DNA of 8,689 nucleotides from positions 1-8,689 of the forward strand of contig CAMLIT010000151.1 of assembly GCA_946480295.1 (NCBI GenBank), given 5' to 3'. The stretch is from an uncultured Gemmatimonadota bacterium. Its GTDB lineage: Bacteria > Gemmatimonadota > Gemmatimonadetes > Gemmatimonadales > Gemmatimonadaceae. The first letter of the stretch is position 1. The number at the start of each line of letters is the position of its first letter. A program made the translations under genes and the position numbers. Below the pieces are notes generated by a model. The model was not told the origin of the DNA, searched no databases, and worked only from the letters and a program-made list of their open reading frames with translations. Positions 1 to 5,733 of the stretch are shown here, piece after piece.

Positions 1-1038
1 CTGCGCGGGCGCGGGCGTCGTGGCGGGCGCGGGGGCCGTCGGGGCAGCCGTCGCGGGCGGGCGCGTCGTGTCGGCCAGCGTGTCGCCGCGCGCCGCGGAA
101 TCGAGCGCGGCGCGGCGCGCCGCCGCCTCGGCCAGCGCCTCCTGGCGGGCGAGCGAGTCGCCCGCGGCGGCGATCTTCTTCGCCGCCGAGTCCACCGACG
201 CGACCGACGCCCAGATGCCGCCCACGCCCTTGGCGATGCGCTGGGGCGTCAGGATCATCACCGCCGCGATGCTCCCCGGGTTCACCATCGGGCGCACGAG
301 ATAGGTGCGCGTCCACCCCTCGGCGGTGCGCAGCTCCTGGAGCACCGTGCCGATCGGCACGCCGCGCGGGAAGGAGCCGCCGAGGCCGGAGGTCAGGATC
401 AGCGTCCCCGGCTTGAGCGCCGTGCGAAAGGGCACGTTGCGCAGCTCCAGCAGGTAGCGCTGCGCGCCGATGCCGAGGTGAGGGTAGACGATGCCATACG
501 AGGAGCCGTCCGCGGACATCGCGCTCGCCCGGAAGTCCGGGTGCGAGAAGAGGATCGCGATGCTCATCGTCGGATCGGCGGTCTGCACGAGGCCGACGAT
601 GCCGTCGGGGGCGACGACGGGGAGGAATCGCTTCACGCCCGCGTTGCTCCCCGCCGTGAGCGTGATCGTCGTGACGACGTCCTCGTGCGCGGTGTTGTGC
701 AGCGCCTCGGCGGGGATGAAGCCCCACCCGAGCCGCCCGCCGAGACCGAGCAGGCGGCGGAACTGATCGTTCTCCTGGCGCAGCGCGCGGGCCTCGAAGG
801 CCTGCACGGCGAGCGAGTCGGTCCGGCTGGTCTGCTCCTGGAACCCCGCCCACGCCATGCGCCACTGCTCCGCCCCGCGCTCGAGCGCGACGAGCGGCGC
901 GACCACGGTGCGGCGCAGCGATTCGGCGATCGGCTCGCGCATCGGTGCGGGCAGCACCAGCGCGACGATGGACAGGACGAGGCAGCCGACGAAGACCGCG
1001 ACGTCGATGCGGCTGCTGTAGCGTGCGGCGCGTGCCAC
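1..1038 (-). CDS. mreC: Rod shape-determining protein MreC (3' end cut by window edge)
   Basis: MreC is a membrane-anchored periplasmic scaffold that links cytoplasmic MreB filaments to the wall-elongation enzymes (MreD, RodA, PBP2). The visible 346 codons show a short basic N-terminus, one hydrophobic membrane segment at about residues 13-30, a heptad-like helical region at about 55-97 that fits the MreC dimerising coiled coil, then the MreC beta-rich core at about 105-265, including VVAPDGIVGLV and a GLGGSFPRGVPIG stretch typical of the family. From about 265 onward there is an Ala/Asp/Arg-rich helix-prone region and then a Pro/Ala/Thr-rich tail that is still open at the edge. The GTG start was chosen because it lies 9 bp after the mreB stop, with a GAGGA ribosome site 6 nt upstream that overlaps that stop, and because the membrane segment follows directly. 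It is co-transcribed with mreB. Identification is firm; the true C-terminus is not visible. Confidence 0.93.
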   Translation of the reverse strand, partial: MARAARYSSRIDVAVFVGCLVLSIVALVLPAPMREPIAESLRRTVVAPLVALERGAEQWRMAWAGFQEQTSRTDSLAVQAFEARALRQENDQFRRLLGLGGRLGWGFIPAEALHNTAHEDVVTTITLTAGSNAGVKRFLPVVAPDGIVGLVQTADPTMSIAILFSHPDFRASAMSADGSSYGIVYPHLGIGAQRYLLELRNVPFRTALKPGTLILTSGLGGSFPRGVPIGTVLQELRTAEGWTRTYLVRPMVNPGSIAAVMILTPQRIAKGVGGIWASVASVDSAAKKIAAAGDSLARQEALAEAAARRAALDSAARGDTLADTTRPPATAAPTAPAPATTPAPAQ

Positions 1039-1044
1039 CAGCGG

Positions 1045-1049
1045 TCCTC
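1045..1049 (-). promoter_or_regulatory. Ribosome binding site of mreC
   Basis: On the minus strand, GAGGA overlaps the mreB TGA stop and sits 6 nt before the mreC GTG. This supports the GTG start and suggests that translation of mreC is coupled to termination on mreB. Confidence 0.7.
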
Positions 1050-2085
1050 AGGTGCTGAGGACGGACCAGTACTTCTCTTCGTCGTCCAGGATGCGCCCGG
1101 TGCCGCGCACGACGCAGGTCAGCGGATCCTCGTCCACGTGGATGGGCAGGCTCGTCTCCTGGCTGAGCAGCAGGTCGAGGCCGCGAATCAGCGCGCCGCC
1201 TCCCGTCATCACGATCCCCCGGTCGACGATGTCGCTCGCCAGCTCCGGGGGCGTGATCTCGAGGGCGCGCCGCACGGCGTCGACGATCGCCTGCACCGGC
1301 TCCTGGATCGCCTCGCGAATCTCGCTCGAGTGCACCCGGACCGTCTTCGGGATGCCCGACACGAGGTCGCGGCCCTTCACTTCCATCTCCCGCTCCTCAC
1401 CCACCGGCGCGGCCGAGCCGATCTGGATCTTGATCTGCTCCGCCGTCGGCTCGCCGATGAGGAGATTGTAATTCTTGCGCATGAACTGCACGATCGACGT
1501 GTCCAGCTCGTCGCCGCCGACGCGGATCGAGGTGTCGCTGACGATGCCGGACAGCGCGATGACGGCGATCTCCGTCGTGCCGCCGCCGATGTCGATCACC
1601 ATGTTGCCCGTCGGCGTCTCCACCGGCAGCCCGACGCCGATCGCCGCCGCCATCGGCTCGGCCACCATGAACACTTCCTTCGCCCCGGCGCCGAGCGCCG
1701 AATCGCGCACCGCGCGCTTCTCCACCTCGGTGATCCCCGACGGCACGCAGACGATGACGCGCGGCTTCACCTTGAAGACGTGGTTCTCGATGATCAGGGT
1801 GAGGAAGTAGCGCAGCATCTTCTCGGTGACGTCGAAGTCGGCGATGACGCCGTCCTTCATCGGCCGCACGGCGATCACGCCGTCGGGCGTCCGTCCGAGC
1901 ATGCGCTTGGCCTCGAGCCCGACGCCCTTGATCTTCTTCGACTCGCGGTCGATCGCGACGACCGAGGGCTCGTTGAGCACGATCCCCTCACCTTTCACGT
2001 AGATGAGAGTGTTCGCCGTGCCGAGATCCACACCGATTGCATTCGCCGGGAAGAGCGCTCCCGGCTTGAAGAGAGGCCAGCGCAT
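1048..2085 (-). CDS. mreB: Rod shape-determining protein MreB (bacterial actin)
   Basis: MreB is the actin-like ATPase that forms short membrane-bound filaments and positions the elongasome. The product is 345 residues, a normal MreB length. Visible actin-fold motifs are the phosphate-1 loop DLGTANT (20-26), the phosphate-2 loop DIGGGTTE (165-172), and the adenosine loop [10 protein letters not shown] (294-303). The segment [13 protein letters not shown] (about 213-225) is also typical of MreB. The N-terminal MRWPLF could be a membrane-touching segment, as in many MreB proteins. The ATG at 2085 was chosen; an in-frame TTG three codons upstream (2094) is the alternative. Neither has a clear Shine-Dalgarno site, which is unusual for a highly expressed gene. 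It is the first gene of the mreBC unit and is divergent from the ferredoxin gene. Confidence 0.96.
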   Translation of the reverse strand: MRWPLFKPGALFPANAIGVDLGTANTLIYVKGEGIVLNEPSVVAIDRESKKIKGVGLEAKRMLGRTPDGVIAVRPMKDGVIADFDVTEKMLRYFLTLIIENHVFKVKPRVIVCVPSGITEVEKRAVRDSALGAGAKEVFMVAEPMAAAIGVGLPVETPTGNMVIDIGGGTTEIAVIALSGIVSDTSIRVGGDELDTSIVQFMRKNYNLLIGEPTAEQIKIQIGSAAPVGEEREMEVKGRDLVSGIPKTVRVHSSEIREAIQEPVQAIVDAVRRALEITPPELASDIVDRGIVMTGGGALIRGLDLLLSQETSLPIHVDEDPLTCVVRGTGRILDDEEKYWSVLST

Positions 2086-2243
2086 CAAAGACAAGAAGAG
2101 AGTAGATCACCGCTCGCGCGGCGGCGCCGAGGGGCTGGAAGCTGTCGCGAGGCGCGCGGACAGCACGGAAAACGTAGTCCGGGGTCGGCGTGCATACAAG
2201 GTATTGGCTTGACACAACCTACGCTACCGCGTAAGCTCGCCCG
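2086..2243. other. Divergent intergenic region between mreB and the ferredoxin gene
   Basis: This 158-bp region holds the start signals of two diverging units. It contains the plus-strand promoter described separately. For mreB, the only candidate I see on the minus strand is TTGTGT (2217-2212) and TATGCA (2196-2191) with a 15-bp spacer, which is weak. The two would-be -35 elements overlap in TTGACACAA (2209-2217), so the two directions might compete for polymerase if the mreB candidate is real. No small gene or RNA is evident. Confidence 0.5.
2209..2237 (+). promoter_or_regulatory. Sigma-70-type promoter of the ferredoxin-reductase unit, likely leaderless
   Basis: A perfect TTGACA -35 element (2209-2214) is followed by a 17-bp spacer and TAAGCT (2232-2237), which fits the TANNNT form of a -10 box. 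The ferredoxin ATG begins at 2244, only 6 nt after the -10 box, so transcription is expected to start at or beside the A of the ATG. No Shine-Dalgarno sequence precedes this ATG, which agrees with a leaderless message. The -10 box itself is a weak match outside T, A and the final T. Confidence 0.6.
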
Positions 2244-2456
2244 ATGACCCGGCTCAATGCGACGATCGCCGTCGTCGACGCGCAACTCTGCGAGACGTGC
2301 GGGCTGTGTCTGCCGCTCTGCCCGACGGCGGCGATCCACATGCGCCGCGACGGCCTGCGGATCGTCGCCGAGGACTGCACCGGCTGCCGCAAGTGCGTGG
2401 CGCCGTGTCCCGTCGGGGCGCTCTCGATGCAGCCGCTCCCCGAGGCGGTGGCGTGA
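2244..2456 (+). CDS. Small 2[4Fe-4S] bacterial-type ferredoxin
   Basis: This 70-residue protein is a low-potential electron carrier. It has two complete 4Fe-4S cluster motifs of the form CxxCxxCxxxCP: C16, C19, C22, C26-P27 and C45, C48, C51, C55-P56. The two motifs are related by the internal duplication usual for clostridial-type ferredoxins, and there is little else in the protein: no signal peptide and no extra domain, so it is soluble and cytoplasmic. It overlaps the downstream flavoprotein reductase by 4 nt (GTGA), so the two are translated together and the ferredoxin is most simply read as that enzyme's electron donor. A ferredoxin next to a geranylgeranyl reductase is known in some methanogens, where the ferredoxin supplies electrons for lipid saturation. 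FixX-type ferredoxins are an alternative partner for related flavoproteins, but this protein has two full clusters and does not look like FixX. Confidence 0.92.
   Translation: MTRLNATIAVVDAQLCETCGLCLPLCPTAAIHMRRDGLRIVAEDCTGCRKCVAPCPVGALSMQPLPEAVA
2442..2445 (+). promoter_or_regulatory. Ribosome binding site of the reductase gene inside the ferredoxin gene
   Basis: GAGG lies 7 nt before the GTG at 2453, within the last codons of the ferredoxin gene. It supports this GTG as the reductase start over the farther upstream in-frame ATG, which would place over 150 bp of overlap on the ferredoxin and would precede the nucleotide-binding strand with unrelated sequence. Confidence 0.6.
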
Positions 2457-3634
2457 ACGCGACGCGCTGCGACATCCTCGTCGTGGGCGGCGGCCCGGCG
2501 GGGCTGATCGCCGCGCGCGAGGCCGCCCGGGCGAAACCCGCGCTCGACGTCCTCGTCGTGGAGCGCGATCCGGCGATCGGCGCCCCCGTCCGCTGCGGCG
2601 AGGGGGTCGGCGTCGCCGGCGTGTCGGAGTTCCTCGCCGCCGAGGGCGACGCCCCCTGGATCTCGCGCCGCATCTCGCGCCTCGTCCTCGTCGCGCCCGA
2701 CGGCACCGAGGTGCGGATCGACAATGGTGACGCAGGTTACATTCTCGATCGCAGCCGCTTCGAGCCGGTGCTCGCGGCGCAGGCCAGCGAGGCCGGCGCC
2801 GCGTTCTGGCTGGAGACGGAAGCGATCGGCATGCGGCGCAGCGGCGACGGCTGGGCAGTGGACGTGCGCGGCCCGCGCGGCGAGCAGGCGGTCCAGGCGC
2901 GCGTCGTCATCGGCGCCGACGGCGTCGAGACGATGGTCGGCCGCTGGGCCGGCCTCGACACCCGCGTCCCGGCGCGCGACATGGAGAGCTGCGCCCAGTA
3001 CGTCGTCGAGGGCATCGACTTCGATCCCGACGCCATCTACCTCCACTTCGGCGCGAACGTCGCGCCGCACGGCTACGCCTGGATCTTCCCCAAGGGGGTG
3101 GGCGTGGCGAACGTCGGCCTCGGCGTGGTCGCCCTCCACGCGAAGGGCCGCTCCGCGCGCGCCTGGCTCGACCGCTATCTCGAGCGCCACTTCCCGCACG
3201 GCGTGCGCACCGGCTTCACCGTCGGCGGCGTGATCGTGCACCCCACGGTGCGGCAGACCGTCGCCGACGGCGTGATGCTCTGCGGCGACGCGGCGCACAT
3301 GATCAATCCCCTCTCCGGGGGCGGGATCGTGAACGCGATGAAGGCGGGGCGGCTCGCCGCGCGCGCCGCGGTGGACGCCCTCGCCGCCGGCGACACCTCC
3401 GCCGCGCGGCTCGCACGCTACCACGATGCCTGGATGCGGCTGCTCGGCGACGACCACGTCCGCTTCTACCGCGTGAAGGAATCGCTCAACCGCTTCGACG
3501 ACGCGTTCTTCAACCGGCTCGCGCGCACCGCCAACGCCCTGCCCGAGGAGAAGCGCACGTTAGGCAGGCTCTTCGCGCACGCGCTCGTCAAGCAGCCGGC
3601 GCTCATCCCGGTGCTCGCGCGCTACTTCGCCTGA
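2453..3634 (+). CDS. Geranylgeranyl reductase family FAD-dependent oxidoreductase
   Basis: The product has 393 residues, a normal size for this family, which reduces isolated double bonds in prenyl chains (archaeal lipids, chlorophyll side chain, menaquinone tail). It opens with the FAD Rossmann motif GGGPAG (12-17) and the ribose-binding acid E37. Next comes the family loop IGAPVRCGEGVG (42-53) with Cys48, then IGADG (153-157), the prenyl-reductase signature PHGYAWIFP (205-213, pattern PxxYxWxFP) and the second FAD motif CGDAAHMINPLSGGGI (277-292). There is no membrane segment. The GTG start overlaps the ferredoxin stop by 4 nt, so ferredoxin is the likely reductant. The substrate cannot be read from sequence: menaquinone side-chain reduction is my first guess because no chlorophyll or ether-lipid genes are nearby. 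FixC and bacteriochlorophyll-type reductases are relatives, and the YxWxFP motif argues for a prenyl reductase. The last 75 bp overlap the opposing deacetylase gene. Confidence 0.9.
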   Translation: MNATRCDILVVGGGPAGLIAAREAARAKPALDVLVVERDPAIGAPVRCGEGVGVAGVSEFLAAEGDAPWISRRISRLVLVAPDGTEVRIDNGDAGYILDRSRFEPVLAAQASEAGAAFWLETEAIGMRRSGDGWAVDVRGPRGEQAVQARVVIGADGVETMVGRWAGLDTRVPARDMESCAQYVVEGIDFDPDAIYLHFGANVAPHGYAWIFPKGVGVANVGLGVVALHAKGRSARAWLDRYLERHFPHGVRTGFTVGGVIVHPTVRQTVADGVMLCGDAAHMINPLSGGGIVNAMKAGRLAARAAVDALAAGDTSAARLARYHDAWMRLLGDDHVRFYRVKESLNRFDDAFFNRLARTANALPEEKRTLGRLFAHALVKQPALIPVLARYFA

Positions 3635-4393
3635 CGCCCGCAGCCGCTGCCAGAGCGCCGTGCCGACCGCGCAGCGGTTCGCGGCCGCGCCGGCGATCCA
3701 TTCCAGCGGCGCGAGCGGCCGCGCCCCCGGTCGCGGCGGCGACCAGAGATAGACCGGCAGCCGGGGGACGGCGAAGGCGTCGCCGCGCCAGCGCGTGGCG
3801 AGCGTGAGGCCCGCCGCGTACCCCGCCTCGGCCGCGAAGCGGCGCTCGCGCGCCCCGGCGGCCCCGAAGGGATACGACACGAGCACGGCGTCCACGTCGA
3901 GCGCCTGCCGCAGCGCGCGGCGCGACGCCGCCAGCTCGCGCCGGACCTCGTCGTCGCCGCACCACGGCAGCCGTGGATGCGTCGCCGAGTGCGAGATGAA
4001 CTCGATCCCGTGCGCCTGCCAGCGGCGCATGTCGCGCCACGCCAGGTGCGCGAAGCGGCGGCCGCCGTACGCCACGTCCCACCGGTTCAACCGCCCGGCG
4101 TAGTCGGTGATCACCGCGCAGAGCGCGCCGAAGCCGTGCGCGGCGAGCACCGGAAAGGCGTGCGCGCGCAGCCCTCGATAGGCATCGTCGAAGGTGAGCA
4201 CGAGGTCGCGCGCGCCCGCCGCGCGCTCGCCGCGCACGCAGGCGAGGAGCTCGGCCGCCGTGAGCGTCCGGAAGCCGGCCGCCGCGAGCCGCTCCACCTG
4301 GCGCGCGAAGCGCCGCGGCGAGAGCCGGGTGACACCCAGCTCGCCGCGGCGCTCGATCTTGTGATAGCAGAGGATCAGGGGGAGCGAGGTCAC
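3560..4393 (-). CDS. Polysaccharide deacetylase (NodB / carbohydrate esterase 4), no signal peptide
   Basis: Enzymes of this family remove N- or O-acetyl groups from sugars using a divalent metal. In this 277-residue protein the NodB motifs are in order: an N-terminal LCYHKI strand (8-13), TFDD (67-70; D69 expected catalytic base, D70 metal ligand, although the usual following Gly is Ala), HSATH (135-139; both His expected metal ligands) and YPFG (174-177) in place of the usual RxPYG. The protein starts directly at the catalytic domain with no signal peptide or anchor, so it probably works in the cytoplasm, for example on a lipid- or nucleotide-linked sugar. The GTG start has a GGAGG site 6 nt upstream and lies 43 bp after the ald stop, so it is probably co-transcribed with ald. 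The last 24 residues are Arg/Glu-rich and read through the 3' end of the opposing reductase gene. The substrate is unknown. Confidence 0.87.
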   Translation of the reverse strand: MTSLPLILCYHKIERRGELGVTRLSPRRFARQVERLAAAGFRTLTAAELLACVRGERAAGARDLVLTFDDAYRGLRAHAFPVLAAHGFGALCAVITDYAGRLNRWDVAYGGRRFAHLAWRDMRRWQAHGIEFISHSATHPRLPWCGDDEVRRELAASRRALRQALDVDAVLVSYPFGAAGARERRFAAEAGYAAGLTLATRWRGDAFAVPRLPVYLWSPPRPGARPLAPLEWIAGAAANRCAVGTALWQRLRASGEVAREHRDERRLLDERVREEPA

Positions 4394-4399
4394 GCCGCC

Positions 4400-4404
4400 C
4401 CTCC
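4400..4404 (-). promoter_or_regulatory. Ribosome binding site of the deacetylase gene
   Basis: On the minus strand a full GGAGG lies 6 nt before the GTG at 4393, in the gap after the ald stop. It is the best Shine-Dalgarno match in the window and decides this start. Confidence 0.75.
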
Positions 4405-4436
4405 GGGCAGGACGCGTGCCTCGCGCCCGACCGCCG

Positions 4437-5555
4437 TCACGCCTGCACGAACTTGGACGCCGGCTCGTACGACAGCCCGAACGCCTCCGCCACGGCGGCG
4501 TACGTCACCTTGCCGTCGGTCATGTTCAGCCCCTTCAGCAGCGCGGGGTTGTCGCGCAGCGCCTGCTTCCACCCCTTGTTCGCCAGCTGCATCGCGTAGG
4601 GCAGCGTCGCGTTCGTCAGCGCGAGCGTCGAGGTGCGCGGCACCCCGCCCGGCATGTTCGCCACCGCGTAGTGGATCACGCCGTCCACGACGTACGTCGG
4701 GTTCTCGTGCGTCGTCGGCTTCATCGTCTCGACGCAGCCGCCCTGGTCGATCGCCACGTCCACGATCACCGAGCCGTTCTGCATCACCTTGAGGTCCTCG
4801 CGACGGATGAGCTTCGGCGCCTTGGCTCCCGGGATGAGCACCGCGCCGACGACGAGATCCGCCGTCTCGATCTGCTCGAGGATGTTGTGCCGGTTGGAGT
4901 GGATGAGGATCACGTTCGCCGGCATCACGTCGGAGAGGTAGCGCAGCCGCTCGAGGGAGAGGTCGAGCACCGTGACCTTCGCGCCCATCCCCGCCGCCAT
5001 CTTCGCGGCGTTGATGCCGACGATGCCGCCGCCGAGGATGACGACCTTCGCCGGCGCCACGCCCGGCACGCCGCCGAGCAGCACGCCGCGGCCGCCGTAG
5101 AGCTTCTCGAGGTACTTGGCGCCTTCCTGCACCGCCATGCGCCCCGCCACCTCGGACATCGGCGTCAGCAGCGGCAGCTCGCGCGTCGGCAGCTCGACCG
5201 TCTCGTAGGCGATGCACGTCGCGCCACTGTCCATGCACGCCCTGGTCAGCTTCTCGTCCGCGGCGAAGTGGAAGTAGGTGAAGACGACCTGGCCGCGCCG
5301 CATGCGCGGCCACTCGACCTGGATCGGCTCCTTCACCTTCATGATCATGTCGCTGTTGCGCCACACCGTGTCGGCGTCGGGCGCGATCTTCGCGCCGGCG
5401 GCGGCGTACATCTCGTCGCTGAATCCGCTGCCGAGACCCGCGCCGGCCTCGAGGAGCACTTCGTGCCCGGCGCCGACCAGCGCTTCGGCGCCGGCGGGCA
5501 CGAGGGCGATGCGGTTCTCGTTCGTCTTGATCTCTTTCGGGACGCCGATTTTCAT
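4437..5555 (-). CDS. ald: Alanine dehydrogenase
   Basis: Ald catalyses the reversible NAD-dependent oxidative deamination of L-alanine to pyruvate and ammonia in the cytoplasm. The product is 372 residues, the usual length, beginning MKIGVPKEIK as in most Ald proteins. The residues known as catalytic or substrate-binding in the Mycobacterium enzyme occur at matching numbers here: R15, K75, H96 and D270. The nucleotide-binding loop GGGIVG is at 175-180 and D198 closes the next strand, which suits NAD over NADP. The ATG at 5555 was chosen by this family N-terminus. The reading frame stays open for 40 more codons to an ATG at 5675, but that stretch is unlike the family. No Shine-Dalgarno site precedes the chosen ATG. 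A deacetylase gene follows after 43 bp, and a dyad lies about 120-150 bp upstream of the start. The related enzyme transhydrogenase alpha subunit is ruled out by length and motifs. Confidence 0.97.
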   Translation of the reverse strand: MKIGVPKEIKTNENRIALVPAGAEALVGAGHEVLLEAGAGLGSGFSDEMYAAAGAKIAPDADTVWRNSDMIMKVKEPIQVEWPRMRRGQVVFTYFHFAADEKLTRACMDSGATCIAYETVELPTRELPLLTPMSEVAGRMAVQEGAKYLEKLYGGRGVLLGGVPGVAPAKVVILGGGIVGINAAKMAAGMGAKVTVLDLSLERLRYLSDVMPANVILIHSNRHNILEQIETADLVVGAVLIPGAKAPKLIRREDLKVMQNGSVIVDVAIDQGGCVETMKPTTHENPTYVVDGVIHYAVANMPGGVPRTSTLALTNATLPYAMQLANKGWKQALRDNPALLKGLNMTDGKVTYAAVAEAFGLSYEPASKFVQA

Positions 5556-5733
5556 GGGATGCGAGGCTGGATCGTCGATGACGACGTGAAGGGCTGCTGG
5601 GAGGTTCGGCGGTCGACCATCGCATCGCGGCGCGGGGCGAACGCTCCCTGCGCCGCTCTGTCCACCGCGGAACATTGAAAACTCGCCCGGCGCCCCGCCG
5701 TTTTCAATTCGCCGCCCCTCGCGCTACCGCGAG
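5556..5733. other. Intergenic region upstream of ald
   Basis: This 178-bp gap separates the pnp-M16 unit from ald. Apart from the inverted repeat at 5674-5708 it holds a short dyad, TCGTC-GAT-GACGA (5572-5584), close to the ald start. I could not find a convincing -35/-10 pair for ald, although the dyad suggests transcription stops or is controlled here. No small gene is supported. Confidence 0.4.
5674..5708. terminator. Inverted repeat with GC hairpin between the M16 peptidase and ald genes; terminator or operator
   Basis: A perfect 9-bp inverted repeat, ATTGAAAAC (5674-5682) and GTTTTCAAT (5700-5708), encloses 17 bp. The inner part contains a perfect hairpin on the plus strand, CGGCG-CCC-CGCCG (5688-5700), followed at once by TTTT. 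On the minus strand, the direction of the flanking genes, the same hairpin is preceded by AAAA and followed, after six bases, by TTTT. It begins 25 bp past the M16 stop, a normal place for a terminator, but the T-run position fits the unused strand better. A binding site for an ald regulator is the alternative. Confidence 0.4.

Noticed and set aside
2191..2217. Candidate mreB promoter TTGTGT / TATGCA on the minus strand
   Set aside because: Each box matches only about half of the consensus and the spacer is 15 bp, too short for confidence. It is mentioned only in the intergenic entry.
478..2247. Long open frame of 589 codons on the plus strand across mreC and mreB
   Set aside because: It is antisense to two certain genes. 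Its translation is low-complexity (Arg, Asp, His, Ala) with no recognisable domain, as expected for an antisense frame in very GC-rich coding DNA.
2297..2452. Earlier in-frame ATG for the reductase, adding 52 residues
   Set aside because: The added residues read through the ferredoxin gene in the wrong frame, and FAD-binding proteins of this family begin close to the first strand. The GTG at 2453 has a GAGG site and the common 4-nt overlap.
2219..3457. 412-codon open frame on the minus strand opposite the reductase
   Set aside because: The product is Ala/Arg/His/Asp-rich with no motif, while the plus strand encodes a clear flavoprotein and ferredoxin there.
5572..5584. Short dyad TCGTC-GAT-GACGA just upstream of ald
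   Set aside because: Five-base arms of this composition are expected by chance in such DNA, and it has no T-run or clear relation to a promoter.
5556..5675. 40-codon N-terminal extension of ald from an ATG at 5675
   Set aside because: Alanine dehydrogenases begin at MKIGVPKE, the added residues have no family match that I recognise, and the upstream ATG lies inside the inverted repeat with no ribosome site.
4416..5678. 420-codon open frame on the plus strand opposite ald
   Set aside because: Antisense to a gene with every alanine dehydrogenase residue in place; its translation is compositionally biased and has no motif.
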